NCBI RefSeq assembly: GCF_963583255.1
Contig: NC_084814.1
Location: 21,841,262-21,905,261, forward strand
Direction of reading: 5' to 3'
Length of the DNA: 64,000 bases
DNA from: Pyrus communis
Lineage: Eukaryota > Streptophyta > Magnoliopsida > Rosales > Rosaceae
How positions within the stretch are numbered: the first letter of the stretch is position 1; the number at the start of each line of letters is the position of its first letter. The position numbers were made by a program, and so were the translations under genes. The notes beneath the pieces are model-generated. The model did no database searches and was not told where the DNA came from. It worked only from the letters and a program-made list of their open reading frames with translations. This document shows positions 10,756-21,945 of the stretch, in pieces.

Positions 10756-12423
10756 ATGAGGGAAGGCATAAGATCGGCAGCGGAGCCCTCTTGCAGTGGG
10801 ATAGTTCGCCGGATGGTAAGCCTTCCGAGAAGCCTTATGGGAGGATTTTCGAGAGCAGTGGGGCACGGTAGACACCTCATAGGAATAGGATCAGGAAGAA
10901 GAACTCAAACCCTGCCATCAAACTTTCCAATGCAGAATCCAGAAGAGCCTCTGATCCTTCCAGAAGTATCGGCTTCTTTTCTAACTAGCTTCGAGCAGCA
11001 GTATGGCACCATGCATCCGTTCTTTTATGCGTGTAGTTTTATGGAGGCCTTAAAGATGGCAGAAGATGAGCATAAGTTCTTGTTCATTTATCTCCACTCA
11101 CCGGAACACCCTTTCACACCGTCTTTCTGTAGGGAGACGCTGTCTTCGGAGGTGGTGGTGCAGTTTCTTGATGCTAACTTTGTTTCCTGGGGAGCAATTG
11201 CAGATGGAGAGGAAGGTCTTCAAATGGCTGCAACTCTGCGTCCTACTTGCTTTCCATTCTGTGCTATTATAGCTCCCGTTGCTGGTGATAACATAGCAGT
11301 GTTGCAGCAGGTTAATTGAAACCTTAAACTTGAAGGATTTGAATGAACTTGTCATCCATTAGTTCTAGATTTATTATTGAATGCCCAAATTTGCATCCAT
11401 CAATGCCTATATTAACAGAACTTCCCTGCTACGAGATGTCACTGTGACGGTATCCTAAGTGACTCAATGTCATGTGACACAAGCTAATTAAAACGTATCA
11501 TATATAATATTCACTTGAGATGCCGCCACAGTGACACTCCCTTTGTAGGTAAGTTTCTCTCTTTAGTAACAACAACAGTTTCAACTTCCAATACTAATGA
11601 TAAGGATACTTCAACTCTCTTTGTTCTCTTCTCTGTCCATGTTTAGATGGAAGGGCCAATTACCCCAACTGAGTTGGTGGGGATTCTGCAGCGGACGGTG
11701 GAGGAACAAGGGCTGGCGTTTCGCAGTTCAAAGGCCAAGAAGGCAGAAAAAATAATGGCAGACCGCCGTCTAAGGGAAGAACAAGATGCAGCATATCTTG
11801 CAGCTCTACAAATAGACGAGGTTTGTTTACACTTCTTTTGTATTAAAGGAAAATTTTCAGCAACACCCCTAAACATACGGTTTTACTTTTGTCCGTTCAG
11901 GTGGGGAAACTAATAGAGAATGTAATACATTTAACGATAGAGGGAAAATTGACGCGTTTTAAAATTTAATTGAGCTCAAAACCAAATAGAAAGTCTTAGA
12001 GGAACTCATACTCTTGCCTACTTGCAGGAAAAGGAGAGACTAAAGAATTTACCTCCAGCTGTTAGACCTCATAAACCAGCAGAAGCCCCAAACAAAGCAA
12101 GTCATGAGAGGCTTCAGAACCATTCTGCCAAACAACAGCATGGAAAAACTAGAGAGGCTGCCATTGATCCTCAAGATCCTCAGGCTGCCCGGATACTGAT
12201 AAGGTTTCCGAACGGCGAAAGACGAGAGCAATGCTTCTTGTGCACAGACAAACTGCAGGCAGTTTACAGATACATTGATTCATTGGGTGTTCCTGATATA
12301 GGAGGAAACTACAGATTGATATCAAGCTTCCCAAGAAAAGTGTACGGAGTTGATCAAATGGGGATCACACTCAAGGATGCTGGCCTGCATCCAAGAGCAA
12401 GCCTATTTCTTGAACTTGTGTGA
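10756..12423 (+). CDS. UAS-UBX domain protein, PUX10/FAF2 (UBXD8) type
   Basis: Exons 10756-11310, 11647-11820 and 12028-12423 (GT-AG, phase 0) give 374 residues. The start is the first in-frame ATG. Residues about 80-210 form the thioredoxin-like UAS domain (LFIYLHSPEHP, ANFVSWG, RPTCFPFCAI). About 211-260 is a charged, helix-prone segment (RRLREEQDAAYLAALQ), typical of this family between UAS and UBX. About 297-374 is the UBX domain, with ILIRFPNGERRE, the SFPRKVYG loop equivalent to the p97-binding FPR motif, and a LKDAGLHPRASLFLELV end. UBX proteins recruit CDC48/p97; the PUX10/UBXD8 branch acts in ER- and lipid-droplet-associated degradation. The N-terminal UBA domain of Arabidopsis PUX10 is not seen. 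Residues about 15-50 are only mildly hydrophobic, so membrane anchoring is unclear. Confidence 0.9.
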
Positions 12424-12530
12424 CCGATCGATATCAAGTTGAATTATATTTGTATAAAAAACTTAGGCAGATTATCAGCTTGCAACTATATTATTATTAA
12501 TGATCAAGATTAATATTGGGGTTAAGGAGA

Positions 12531-12882
12531 GGTGATTCCAAATTGACCCAACCTTTTAAAATATTCTAAACAACTACTTAACGTTTTGAAAATTTAACAT
12601 ACGTTCACTAATGTTAAGTGATGACGTGGACAAATATTGAAGCACATTATAACTCTCAATTATTTATAGAGCTTTGAGTCCCCGAATTAATCACTTTCGC
12701 AGTTTAATTTGGCTTAAATGTGTCGAATTAGGGACTAGAGCTCCAAAAAATGACGATCAATGAAAACCAACTTCAATATTTGTCAACATCATACTTAACG
12801 TATGTGACCTAATCAATGTCAAATTTTTAAAACAATAGTTATTGAAAATGTTTTAAATAGTTATGGCCAATTTGAAATCACC
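12531..12882. mobile_element. MITE-like inverted-repeat element, about 350 bp
   Basis: Left end GGTGATTCCAAATTGACCCA, right end reverse complement GGTGATTTCAAATTGGCCAT. Subterminal parts also pair (TTTTAAAATATTCTAAACAA against a diverged partner, and CATACG against CGTATG). No obvious target-site duplication and no coding capacity. It lies just downstream of the UBX gene stop. Confidence 0.65.
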
Positions 12883-13374
12883 CAAAACAATGGGTAATTA
12901 TCTGTATTTAACTTTTACTATATGTATCGATATCATACCATGTAGAAATATGATTCATTGTATTAAGTTGTGTGAAGTATTACAATATATAAGGTTATAT
13001 CAATTTCTATTTAGATTGAAATTTTACACTAATTACAATCGAAAATTACATTCCTCCCAATACAAACGACAATTATATAAGCATCAAGATTATGTATTCT
13101 TGTAATACAAACGATAATTACGAAGATAATTCTGGATGAATTATCTCTAATTTAACATAAGGCATCCGCCCCAATGTCGTTTCTTTTCTAAATCTATTTA
13201 CCAACCAGTCCTCTTGGACAAATAGCTTTTTTTTCTTTTCTTTTTTGAACTTTAACGAAAAACTTTTGATACTGTTTATTTTAATGAAAAATCATATTTT
13301 TACACTAAAAAGTTAATCATACTGCTATCTACTTTACCTTTTGTTTTAAAACTTAAATTTTCAAATTGTTTCAT

Positions 13375-13378
<4 letters not shown>

Positions 13379-13405
<27 letters not shown>
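13379..13405. repeat. Poly(T) tract
   Basis: About 27 T, roughly 95 bp upstream of the CRAL-TRIO gene start codon. Confidence 0.9.
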
Positions 13406-13498
13406 GGGCTACGTGGCGTCACAGTGAGATGCCCTCATCGTCCTCCTACCAAGATCCGCGTTGGGATTCAGCGGTTTGAGACCACTTAATCAGAGAAA

Positions 13499-15933
13499 AT
13501 GGAGCTCCGTAGTATCTGTAATCCCCTGCGTCATCTTCCCGTGCTCTCAAATTGTTCCTACCAAATTAAATCCTTCCCAATTCGCACTTTCTCAGTTCGG
13601 AGCTGCCGCTTAGACGTCAACGAATCACACAAGGTCAGTGCACCTGCAATTCCCACTAACTCGGGTTTCTGTTTGGTTTCTGAGAAAATGTGAGAAAGTG
13701 ACTGAGAAAGTTGTAAATTATGGTTATTAGATATGCCAGCTGAGTTTTGAAGTTTGTATGTTTGGTTCACAGTTTGTGGATCAGAAAGATTGGAGTTTTG
13801 AAGTTTGGATTCTCGGAAAATGTGGGAAAGTGGCTGGGAAAGTTGTGAATTATGATTCCTAGATATACAAGTTTGAATTTTTAAAATTTGGGTTTTTTAA
13901 TTCACATTCTGGGGAGCATAAAGATTTAATTTTTTTTTATGTTTCTTAATCTTTGGGTTTCTTACATTATCCTGAACTCTGTACTCTGTTTGGATACTCG
14001 GAAAATGCGGGAAAGTGACTGGGAAAGTTGTAAATTATCTTGGATATGCAAGTTTGAATTTTGATGAGCATAAAAACAGATTCGTATGTTTCTTAATCTT
14101 GTTCGAATTGGTTTTGCTTGCATTGTATTTTGAATTGCTGATAAGAAAATTGTGGTTGTTCTTATCTTCTGTGCTTCGAGAAGTTGCAGCTGGTTGTGGA
14201 AGTGAAGGAGAAGCTTGAGAAGGATTATCGAAGTCTTCCTGTAGGGAAAAATGGGAGAGATGATGAGGATATGATCCTCTGGTTTCTCAAGGACCGCAAG
14301 TTTTCGGTCGAAGATGCTGTTGAAAGATTAAATAAAGCAATTGTATCCTTCGCTAGCTCAATCAATTGCATAATTTGCATTAGTCGTTGCTTGAACATGT
14401 TCAGTCACTTACATTTTACGTTGGAAAAGTTCTTTCCTTTTAGATTTTTCACACCTTAAGCAGGAAAAGTAATTTGAATACAGTTTCTTTTTTGGTATTT
14501 CCCTAATCATGTGATAGAAATGGCGTCAAGAATTCAGAGTGTCCGAATTGTCTCAGGATTCAGTGAAGGGTATAGCGGAAACTGGAAAAGCTTATGTACA
14601 CGACTTTCTCGATGTTAACGGCAGGCCAGTTCTCATAGTGGATGCTTCTAAGCATCTTCCTGCTGTAAGTTTTATTCTTTTGGTCATGTCCGACTCCATA
14701 CCATATAAACTTAATATTCTTGAGGTGTTTCATACCAATTTTAATCAACAAAATAGTGTGAGTTTGTACACCATGTCGAAAATTGTGATCAATCTTTTGC
14801 CACTTTTGGCTTAGATCAAGTTTTGTATGGTACATTGGTAACTGTACAAAAAGTGCCACAGGTGCATGACCCGGTTGAGAATGAGAAGCTCTGCGTGTTT
14901 TTGATTGAGAAGGCGTTGAGTGCCCTTCCAGAAGGGAGCGAAGAAATACTCGGAATCTTCGATCTACGAGGGTTTGGTAGAGAAAATACAGATTTAGATT
15001 TCATAACATTTTTGGTAAGCTTTACGAGCCACCTGCTGATTGTTCCTTTGACTACTTACTTTAAAGAAATTAGCGGTTTTTCTTGTTGCTGCCTCTGCTT
15101 GTCATGCATCATAATTAAAGAACTTTGGTCTGCTAATCAGATTTTCTCGATTAGTTACATATTAACCGTCAAGACGATTATATGATGCCCATTGTGAGTT
15201 GATTCCTTATCTCTTGCAGTTTGATATTTTCTACTACTATTATCCAAAGCGATTGGGCCAAGTCCTCTTCGTGGAAGCTCCGTTTATATTCAAGCCAATT
15301 TGGCTGCTCGCCAAACCACTGTTAAAATCGTATTCTTCGCTGGTATGTATTGCAGTCAAAGATGAATATCTACGTACCATATTGTTCAAAAAACCAATTC
15401 TGGGTCAAAAGGAAGTTTCATAATGCGTTCTGTACTGGAACGACATTCGAATTTGATACCTTTAGTATGTGCATATCTAATTAAGAGGAAGAGGATATCC
15501 GACAGAGTTCTTGAAAGTTTTGCTTTAAGAAACTCCTCCACCAATTTGTGTATGAGAAAAGGAAAAGGGGAACAAGTAAACAACCGATGTAGCGTTACAA
15601 ACCAGAAGCATGCTTAGCCACGAATTTCTGAAAGTTTATTCTACTCCGTGACGTTAGGCAAACTATTGAGGTTTTCTACCACGGAGTTCTTAAATTTTTT
15701 CTTCAATGTGGGCTGTCAATTAAGTTACGAAAGTGATTAGGTGTCTATTGTGAATCTGAAGCATCCTCCCTACCGCTACTTTCTGCAGTTTCATTTGAAG
15801 TAATTGTCTTTTGTTATCTGTCTGCTTTCATTTCATTTGAAATTGTCTTTTGAAGGTGAGGTTTTGCTCCGTGGAGACCGTCAGGAAGGAGTACTTTACA
15901 GAAGCAACGGTGCCAGCTAAATTTAGAGACTGA
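13499..15933 (+). CDS. CRAL-TRIO (Sec14-like) lipid-binding protein, small, probably plastid-targeted
   Basis: Exons 13499-13633, 14190-14342, 14518-14664, 14862-15014, 15220-15342 and 15856-15933 are all GT-AG and phase 0, giving 262 residues. Residues 1-45 are rich in Ser and Arg with almost no acid until the end, as in a chloroplast transit peptide. Residues about 46-105 form the CRAL-TRIO N-terminal helical region ([19 protein letters not shown]). About 115-250 is the lipid-binding domain, with [12 protein letters not shown], a GIFDLRGFG strand and the [20 protein letters not shown] signature of Sec14 proteins. The family binds and exchanges phosphoinositides, phosphatidylcholine or other hydrophobic ligands; the ligand here is unknown. 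Single-domain, with no GOLD or nodulin extension. It resembles Arabidopsis At5g63060 (from memory). Confidence 0.92.
13678..14065 (+). repeat. Three diverged direct repeats inside intron 1 of the CRAL-TRIO gene
   Basis: Units of about 70-80 bp begin GGAAAATGYGGGAAAGTG and run through AGTTGTRAATTAT to GATATRCAAGTTTGAATTTT. Copies lie at about 13678-13760, 13812-13890 and 13996-14065. They are imperfect, so an old local duplication rather than a microsatellite. Confidence 0.8.
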
Positions 15934-16133
15934 GAAATGTTACTCTCAAGTTTTGACATGATGCACTATAGTACATGTTTTTATGTAGAAATATAACTGG
16001 CTTTCAATGTAACAATTTTCAATTGACAAGAAGCGTCGTGCTTTTGAGTTTCGGTGATCCGTTAACACAGAAGCATGTAGCATATGTATCACAATTTCTG
16101 TATTTATCAAAGAATTTTCACAGTACGTAAAAT

Positions 16134-18130
16134 CTAATCCATCATCTTCTGTTCTCTTACTGGCAAAGATGCCCTAGCTGCACCCTTCTTGCCGATCATG
16201 GGCAGCTTGACTTGACTACAATACACAACCAACAGAAGAAAAAGAAGTAAAACAAGTACAAAAATGGGAGAGGATGCAACCTCCATGTTTAGGGTCAAAA
16301 TGCTAGTCCGAGATCGAATTGTACTCGACCATAAATACTCTCCTTCGACCAGGGCAGCTCCTAATGTCCAAGTAACGTCTGGAGGACCAAAAACGATTGT
16401 TTTGTCACCAAGACACAGAGCATCCTCAACGAGTGATGCCATGTAAGGTACCCGACAACAATATTGCCAAGCAAAATAACCATTTTGTGAGATGCTGGTT
16501 TGGTCAGACCATGATTTGGAGCATAGTTGCTGGCCTTTCTCCCATATCTTGGGCAAGGTGGCTCGGCCACTCAAATTCAACTTGTCATAAACAGCGAAAA
16601 ATCCAGATAAGGCGTGAAAGCGAGCTGTGGGGTGAACAACGGCTGTCAAATTGACCATTTCACTGCCTGTGACAATGAGCAGGGAATCAATTACAACTGT
16701 GATATGAATCCTCAAAATCAACTTCAATGAGAAGGAAAAAGAAAGTAAACAGAGTAATGCAAATAGAGTTATAACGATGTAATGAACGAAAAAAGGGGAA
16801 TTCGAACTTGGGCATGCAAACAGCCAAACTGAGACCCGCCTTTCACCCAAATGAACGAAATTTTTTTCTGAGATATATTTCTCCGCGAAAGTATGTGACT
16901 TTTCGACAAAGGAAAGACTTTGTTTAACTGAATGAGTCGAGTCAAAGTGCATAAAGATCAAAATTTTGAGAAAACAAAATAATTTGTAGCTGGTGGGGAA
17001 TGAAAGGAGTACTTGCCATTATCAGAACATGACCTTGTTCTTTGTTCTGCGTCAGATGTGCTTGAATTGATAGCAGCAGCCCTAGCAAGTGTTCTGCATT
17101 GCTCCCAATCCGGTGCTCCTACCAGATGCACTGAAGGAAATTTAGTTTCTTGCAATTGGCCAATGACATTTTTCTGATCAGCACCATTTTGTCGGACACA
17201 ACCATAGCATGTATAGTTTTGGACCACATCAGTACGAAGACAAGGATGTCTGATCTCTAATACACCTGCAGCACTTTCTCTGCGTTGGCTCAGCATAGCA
17301 ACTGTCCGATCAAATGCTTCATTTAATCCGAATTCTGACAAGGAGTAGGCTAAAATCTCGTGTTCAACATAGCCAAATTTTGATCTCAGCAAGTTTGCAT
17401 CTTCTCTTGCACCATCAGTTTCCACTACAACCTGCAACGATGAACCTCCCAAGTCAAGAAGTCCCAAAGTGGGCGACCTTGAAGGATTCTGAAAACTACG
17501 GCTTTTATAATTTAGAGCAACCCAACCATAATAAGCTTCTTCTTTGCCACTCAACACCCTAATCCAACTATTTTTGTACAAAAAAGAACATGCTTTTAGG
17601 ACGGATTCGATATCATCTAAGACCTGCCTAGAATCCTCCACTGCCAATCTCCTTAATCCAGCAGTAGCTAGAACAAAAATAGGAGTCTCTCTGCGTCTTT
17701 CGGAAGGAACCTTATGTTCAGCCAATGTAATTAGTGGTTCCAAAGACGCTCTTACTCCTGACAAGTTTCCAACAAATTTATCCAAACCAGGCTCAGTTTG
17801 CAGACAGTGATACTTACAGCTCTTGAAAACCATACCCTTAGTTGAATTATCCGGATAAGAGTACAACAATGTAGGCAATTCCTTACCACTAACACCCGTT
17901 ACCAGCCACTCGTACACATTAACTCGGGTACCCGTGCTTCCACAATCAACCACCACAGTAAAGTATGACCTCTTAGATGCACTACGGCCTTTCGTGGAGT
18001 TAAATCCGAAATACGCACCAAAGAACAAGAGCATTATAACTATGATCACAATACTTGTTTTAAATGCCTGTTTATATTGAGTAGATCCCATGATTGAGAG
18101 CTTAAGTTTTGAAGGAGATTTGGGTTCCAT
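16134..18130 (-). CDS. Apyrase (GDA1/CD39 nucleoside phosphatase), apyrase 7-like
   Basis: Coding exons 18130-17017 and 16666-16134 give 548 residues. Start chosen at the first ATG (MEPKSPSK); the frame continues upstream without one. Membrane segments at about 25-43 (IVIIVIMLLFFGAYFGF) and near the C-terminus (FVLVLLLFLLLVVY) predict a type with both ends anchored. Apyrase conserved regions are visible: ACR1 VVVDCGSTGTRV (59-70), ACR2 ATAGLRRL (155-162), ACR3 SGKEEAYYGWVALNY (about 194-208, holding the family catalytic Glu), ACR4 LGLLDLGGSSLQV (about 222-234), and ACR5-like ALSGFFAVYD in exon 2. The family hydrolyses NTP/NDP; plant Golgi or plasma-membrane members act on luminal or extracellular nucleotides. 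Closest by eye to Arabidopsis APY7, though shorter. The intron can be read as GC-AG (giving Ser) or GT-AG shifted four bases on each side (giving Asn). Confidence 0.92.
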
Positions 18131-18227
18131 AGATGCATCACTAACAAAAATGCATCCCAAATTTAAGAACAGCTCTTTCACGCTCACTTCACCTTCAATT
18201 TTCCGTCAAACCCCACTTCGAAATACA

Positions 18228-19018
18228 CTGATTGTAGGATTAGAAGAGAGATAAGTTTCGAATTAATGTTGAATCCCTTCTAATCCCATCAATGAAAAAT
18301 CATTCACCTCTACCTTCACACAGACCTTGAATTATGATCCGTTCCAATCCAATCCAATCCAATCCAATCCAATCCCGGACACCAAACGAGCCCTAAATGT
18401 TATTGTTACAAGTCAACTAGGAGATAGCACAATAGTCTAAAGTTGTAAACCAATCAATGTCCTACTTCCTTACTACTCAATTGATCAAAATCAAACCCAA
18501 ATCGAAAACCATTCAACTGAATGTGACCTAATCGACATAACTTTCGCGATCTCAATTCGATGAAACAAAATTGAAAATAGCCAGGCAAAGCTGCAGAAAA
18601 GGTCATGCTTAGTAAGCAAATTTCAGTGTGTAAATAAAAAGTGAGCCGGAAAACCTATAAAATCAGCATTGAACAAACAAATCTGTCATGCCTTGTTCGA
18701 TGCCAGGATTGGATTGGATAATTCGCCAGATTCAATCAGACAATCCTAAATACCAAACAGAGCATAGGAATGAAAAACCCAGCAGCCATGATTAGCCAAA
18801 AGCCAGAAAGTTTCCATCTTTGTCAAGAAATCGGAAAAGTAGTTTGCTTAAAATGGGCATCACAGAAGAAAATGATAGGTAGGCGAAAAAGGAGACGTGC
18901 AAAAAAAGGCCTATAATTATGTGGAAAATGACATGATTGAAAGAAAGAGATCTGAATCCAATCCAATCCACCCAAATAAAGAAATGCCTGAAAGAAATTA
19001 AAGCAAAGCAGTGTTTAC
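18228..19018 (-). other. Predicted 5'-UTR intron of the apyrase gene
   Basis: A good donor (CCAG|GTAAAC, exon end at 19019) faces a good acceptor (CAATCAG|TGTATT, exon start at 18227) on the minus strand, upstream of the start codon. The untranslated first exon would lie at about 19020-19080. No transcript evidence. Confidence 0.55.
18343..18376. repeat. (TCCAA)n pentanucleotide microsatellite
   Basis: About six to seven TCCAA units within the predicted 5'-UTR intron of the apyrase gene. Confidence 0.9.
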
Positions 19019-19179
19019 CTGGCTTCTGGTTTCGGCTGCAAAACATTCATCAACCTTCCCGTCGCATACAACCGTATAAACTACTTGCGTGCGTGTTTCG
19101 ATGGGTTTTCTACGCTGTTTGGGCCCGAACCCAATACTACCCATTCTCTAGTTCGGATTGGGTTCGGGCTGTCTAATTT

Positions 19180-20390
19180 ATCTTTTTGTCGGCGTGATCT
19201 CATTTATTTTGGTTGAGGTTTTTTTAATAGACGATATAATCTATTCTAAAAAATGAGTGAGTTAAGCTCCATAATAGACTAGCACTAATGTAGTTCAAAT
19301 TCACCTTTGACGATAATCGAATTTAAAACTTCTCACTTACAAGTAAAAATAAATAACACTGGACTGTAAACTGTAATACTTGAGTTGGGTTTTAGGAATG
19401 AGTATATAAGCCATTTTCTATATAAATGATATGGTGGAGAAAATAAATTTCGAAACTTGAATGCGTTAGTGAATGTTTTTAATTGATTGAGCAACAAACA
19501 CTTGTGCTCGTTTATTTTTTGTTTAGTAAGAACTAGAGTCACCTAAACTTTCTTTAGCGTCGTTGGATTGACTAAATCTACTTGTGAAAGGGATAGTCCT
19601 ATGATCCCAACCCTCCATTCAATATCCTAAAACAAAAGCAATTAGGATAAGGACATTTTACACCTAATCTCGCTACTAGTAATGTAAAATGACATTCTTA
19701 CCCCTTCCACATCACTTGATAAAACAAAAATACAATGAACTCTGCCCTTTTTCAACAAAAAAAAAAGTTATAAAACACAAATTATCAAGGATTTATAGCA
19801 CAATCACCATAGAACGACACATTAGCAGGTAAATCGCACGATGCGGCAAAGAAAGACTGAAATATCTTTGTGAGTCTTCTCGATTTTTGAAAAAATTGAA
19901 ATAGAGTCACCACTTGGTGCTTTTTTGAGTTAGAAACTGGTATATGGGCACACATAAGGTGTGAGAAAATTTTTTATTTTTGTTTTTGAAATAGAAGGAG
20001 AGAGGAAGAGAGTGATAGAGAATGTGGTAGCGGGAAATTTATTTATTTATTTATTTTAATTAGAGATATGTTAGAATTATATGTATGTGAGATTTTGAAA
20101 AAAAATAGTAAAATTTGGTTGTGTAAAATTACAATTCTGCTCCATATTATTTATTCATGTTTTGTTTTAATTAGAGAGTTAAACTGATATTTTTATAGAA
20201 TTTTAGTTAACAATAAGTATTTTATTAATTAATAGAGATATTATTTGACGAAATTGGATATTGCTGCAGTCCATCTAAAAACCAAACCCATACGTTCTCC
20301 AAAATCCTAAAACTCCTCATAATTCCAAAAAATTCTGGAAAAGGCCTAAATTTCAAATTTAATTTTGCGAGAAGTTCCTGTATTTACAAA
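19180..20390. other. Intergenic between apyrase and MOS1, no gene seen
   Basis: Very AT-rich spacer between two divergently transcribed genes, so both promoters lie here. I see no coding frame and no confident TATA box. Confidence 0.5.
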
Positions 20391-20432
20391 TTTACAATTT
20401 ATCGGATTGCATCTCGTACATCCTCGATCTCC

Positions 20433-20469
20433 CTCTCTCTCTCTCTCTCTCTCTCTCCCCCCCCCCCCC
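20433..20469 (+). repeat. (CT)n then poly(C) tract in the MOS1 leader
   Basis: About twelve CT units followed by thirteen C, within the predicted 5' UTR of MOS1. Pyrimidine tracts in leaders or core promoters (Y patch) are common in plant genes. Confidence 0.85.
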
Positions 20470-20691
20470 TCTTCTCCTTCTCTCGCTCTCTCTTCCCCTT
20501 CGCCTTCCTTTGATCTGAAACCGATCACACTCAGATTCTCTTCCAACTCACAGAGATCTCTGTTTCTCCGAACCTTCCTCGCGATCTCACGAACCCTTAA
20601 ACGCTGCGTTTCGGTCGTTCATTCTCTCCCAAAACCCACATCAACTTTCTAGGGTTTCCACGAGCCTCATAGAAACCTATTCTTTTACCAG

Positions 20692-21597
20692 GCAAGTCAT
20701 TGTTATTTAATTTTCTCGATTATTTTATGCTAATTTGGCCTGTTTGTTTCCCCGGAAAATAAAGGGAATAGAAAATCTGTAAAAAGTGGATGAAATTAAT
20801 TAGAATTTGCTATTGAAAACTGTAATTTCTACGCTTAATCTGTTTTGGAATGTTCTTATCGTTTCACATGATTCGTTGCCCAACTAAGCGAACGCATTCG
20901 TGTGGTGGGATTCAGTGCTTTTTTGTTAAGTATGTATATGTGTGTATCTGTTTACCAATCATTTTAGGTATATGCTTATCATTTGTTTCATTGAGTGATG
21001 AACGATTTTTCGGATATTGTCATGGTTGGATCGATTCTTATCATAGTATTGGGCCATTGTTTACTACAAATGTTTTCGATGTCAGGGAATTTTTGTTGTT
21101 GTCGAAAACTGGGTCTCGCTTTAACAGTGCTGTACATTTTTTGGAATGGAAAACTTGATAGGTTTAGTTTGGCGATCGAAGCTATATAAATTGCTCAAAC
21201 TTTAGTAGTGCTTTATTGTAAAAAGGGTTAAGAAAAGAGAGTAACAAATTTTAAGACCTAGCATTGATCATACAGCAGAGGCTTACTTAAGAAGGATGAA
21301 GTTTGCGTCTTTGTGCTTTGTTGGTGCAAACACATGCACCGGAAGTAGTCATGTTGTAATTTTTAGTTGTAACACTAAAAAAAAATGTTTCATGCAAGCA
21401 TGCAACATGAACTATAAAATATTCATAGAAGATATGATAATTTTGAGTTTTTGTGGCGTCTTATGTCACTTGCTAACCCTGCTAAAACTGTGCTTTATTT
21501 TTATTTTTGTCAAGAAAACTATGCTGTATTTGACTACGTGGTTCAGTTACTGCAATGTCATGCTGATGGAATCTTCAATTGTCTTCTCTTTTTCCAG
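20692..21597 (+). other. 5'-UTR intron of MOS1 with GC donor
   Basis: Donor CCAG|GCAAGTCATT and acceptor TTTTTCCAG|GCTTTG. The intron lies wholly before the start codon, so frame does not test it, but the donor matches the strict GC-intron consensus AG|GCAAGT. Confidence 0.65.
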
Positions 21598-21617
21598 GCT
21601 TTGATAAATTGGCTTGA

Positions 21618-21945
21618 ATGATCGTGTGGCAACAATTGAAACATGACATCGAGTATGTTGTTTGGGGATCGGAGGTATGAAAATCTGGCAACATTCACAA
21701 TGTTTCAGCCATCGGAAATTGTTGGTTTTAAGTTTTTTGAGTAGTCCGATATTGGGAGATTTAAAGAAAAAGCATTGAGATTTTCTAGGAAAACTGATTT
21801 ACATACAGAGACAGACAAGCACATAGATATCAACATCCTCTGGTGGTTTTTAATTCTGTCATTGCTGTTGCAGGATGACTTCCTCCAGAAGAAGTGGAAT
21901 GACTGTTTTAGGGAAAGTTCCAAAACCTGTAAACTTGCCCAGTAA
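21618..21945 (+). promoter_or_regulatory. Upstream ORF overlapping the MOS1 start, out of frame
   Basis: An ATG at 21618, 25 nt before the MOS1 start, opens a 42-codon frame that crosses the exon 2/3 junction (21674|21874) and stops at 21943-21945. Its context is weak (T at -3), whereas the MOS1 ATG has A at -3, so leaky scanning would be required. Confidence 0.6.

Noticed and set aside
20365..20652. 95-codon open frame over the CT-rich leader of MOS1
   Set aside because: The frame is built on (CT)n and poly(C) repeats (LSLSLSL, PPP) within the predicted 5' UTR and starts at or before the likely transcript start.
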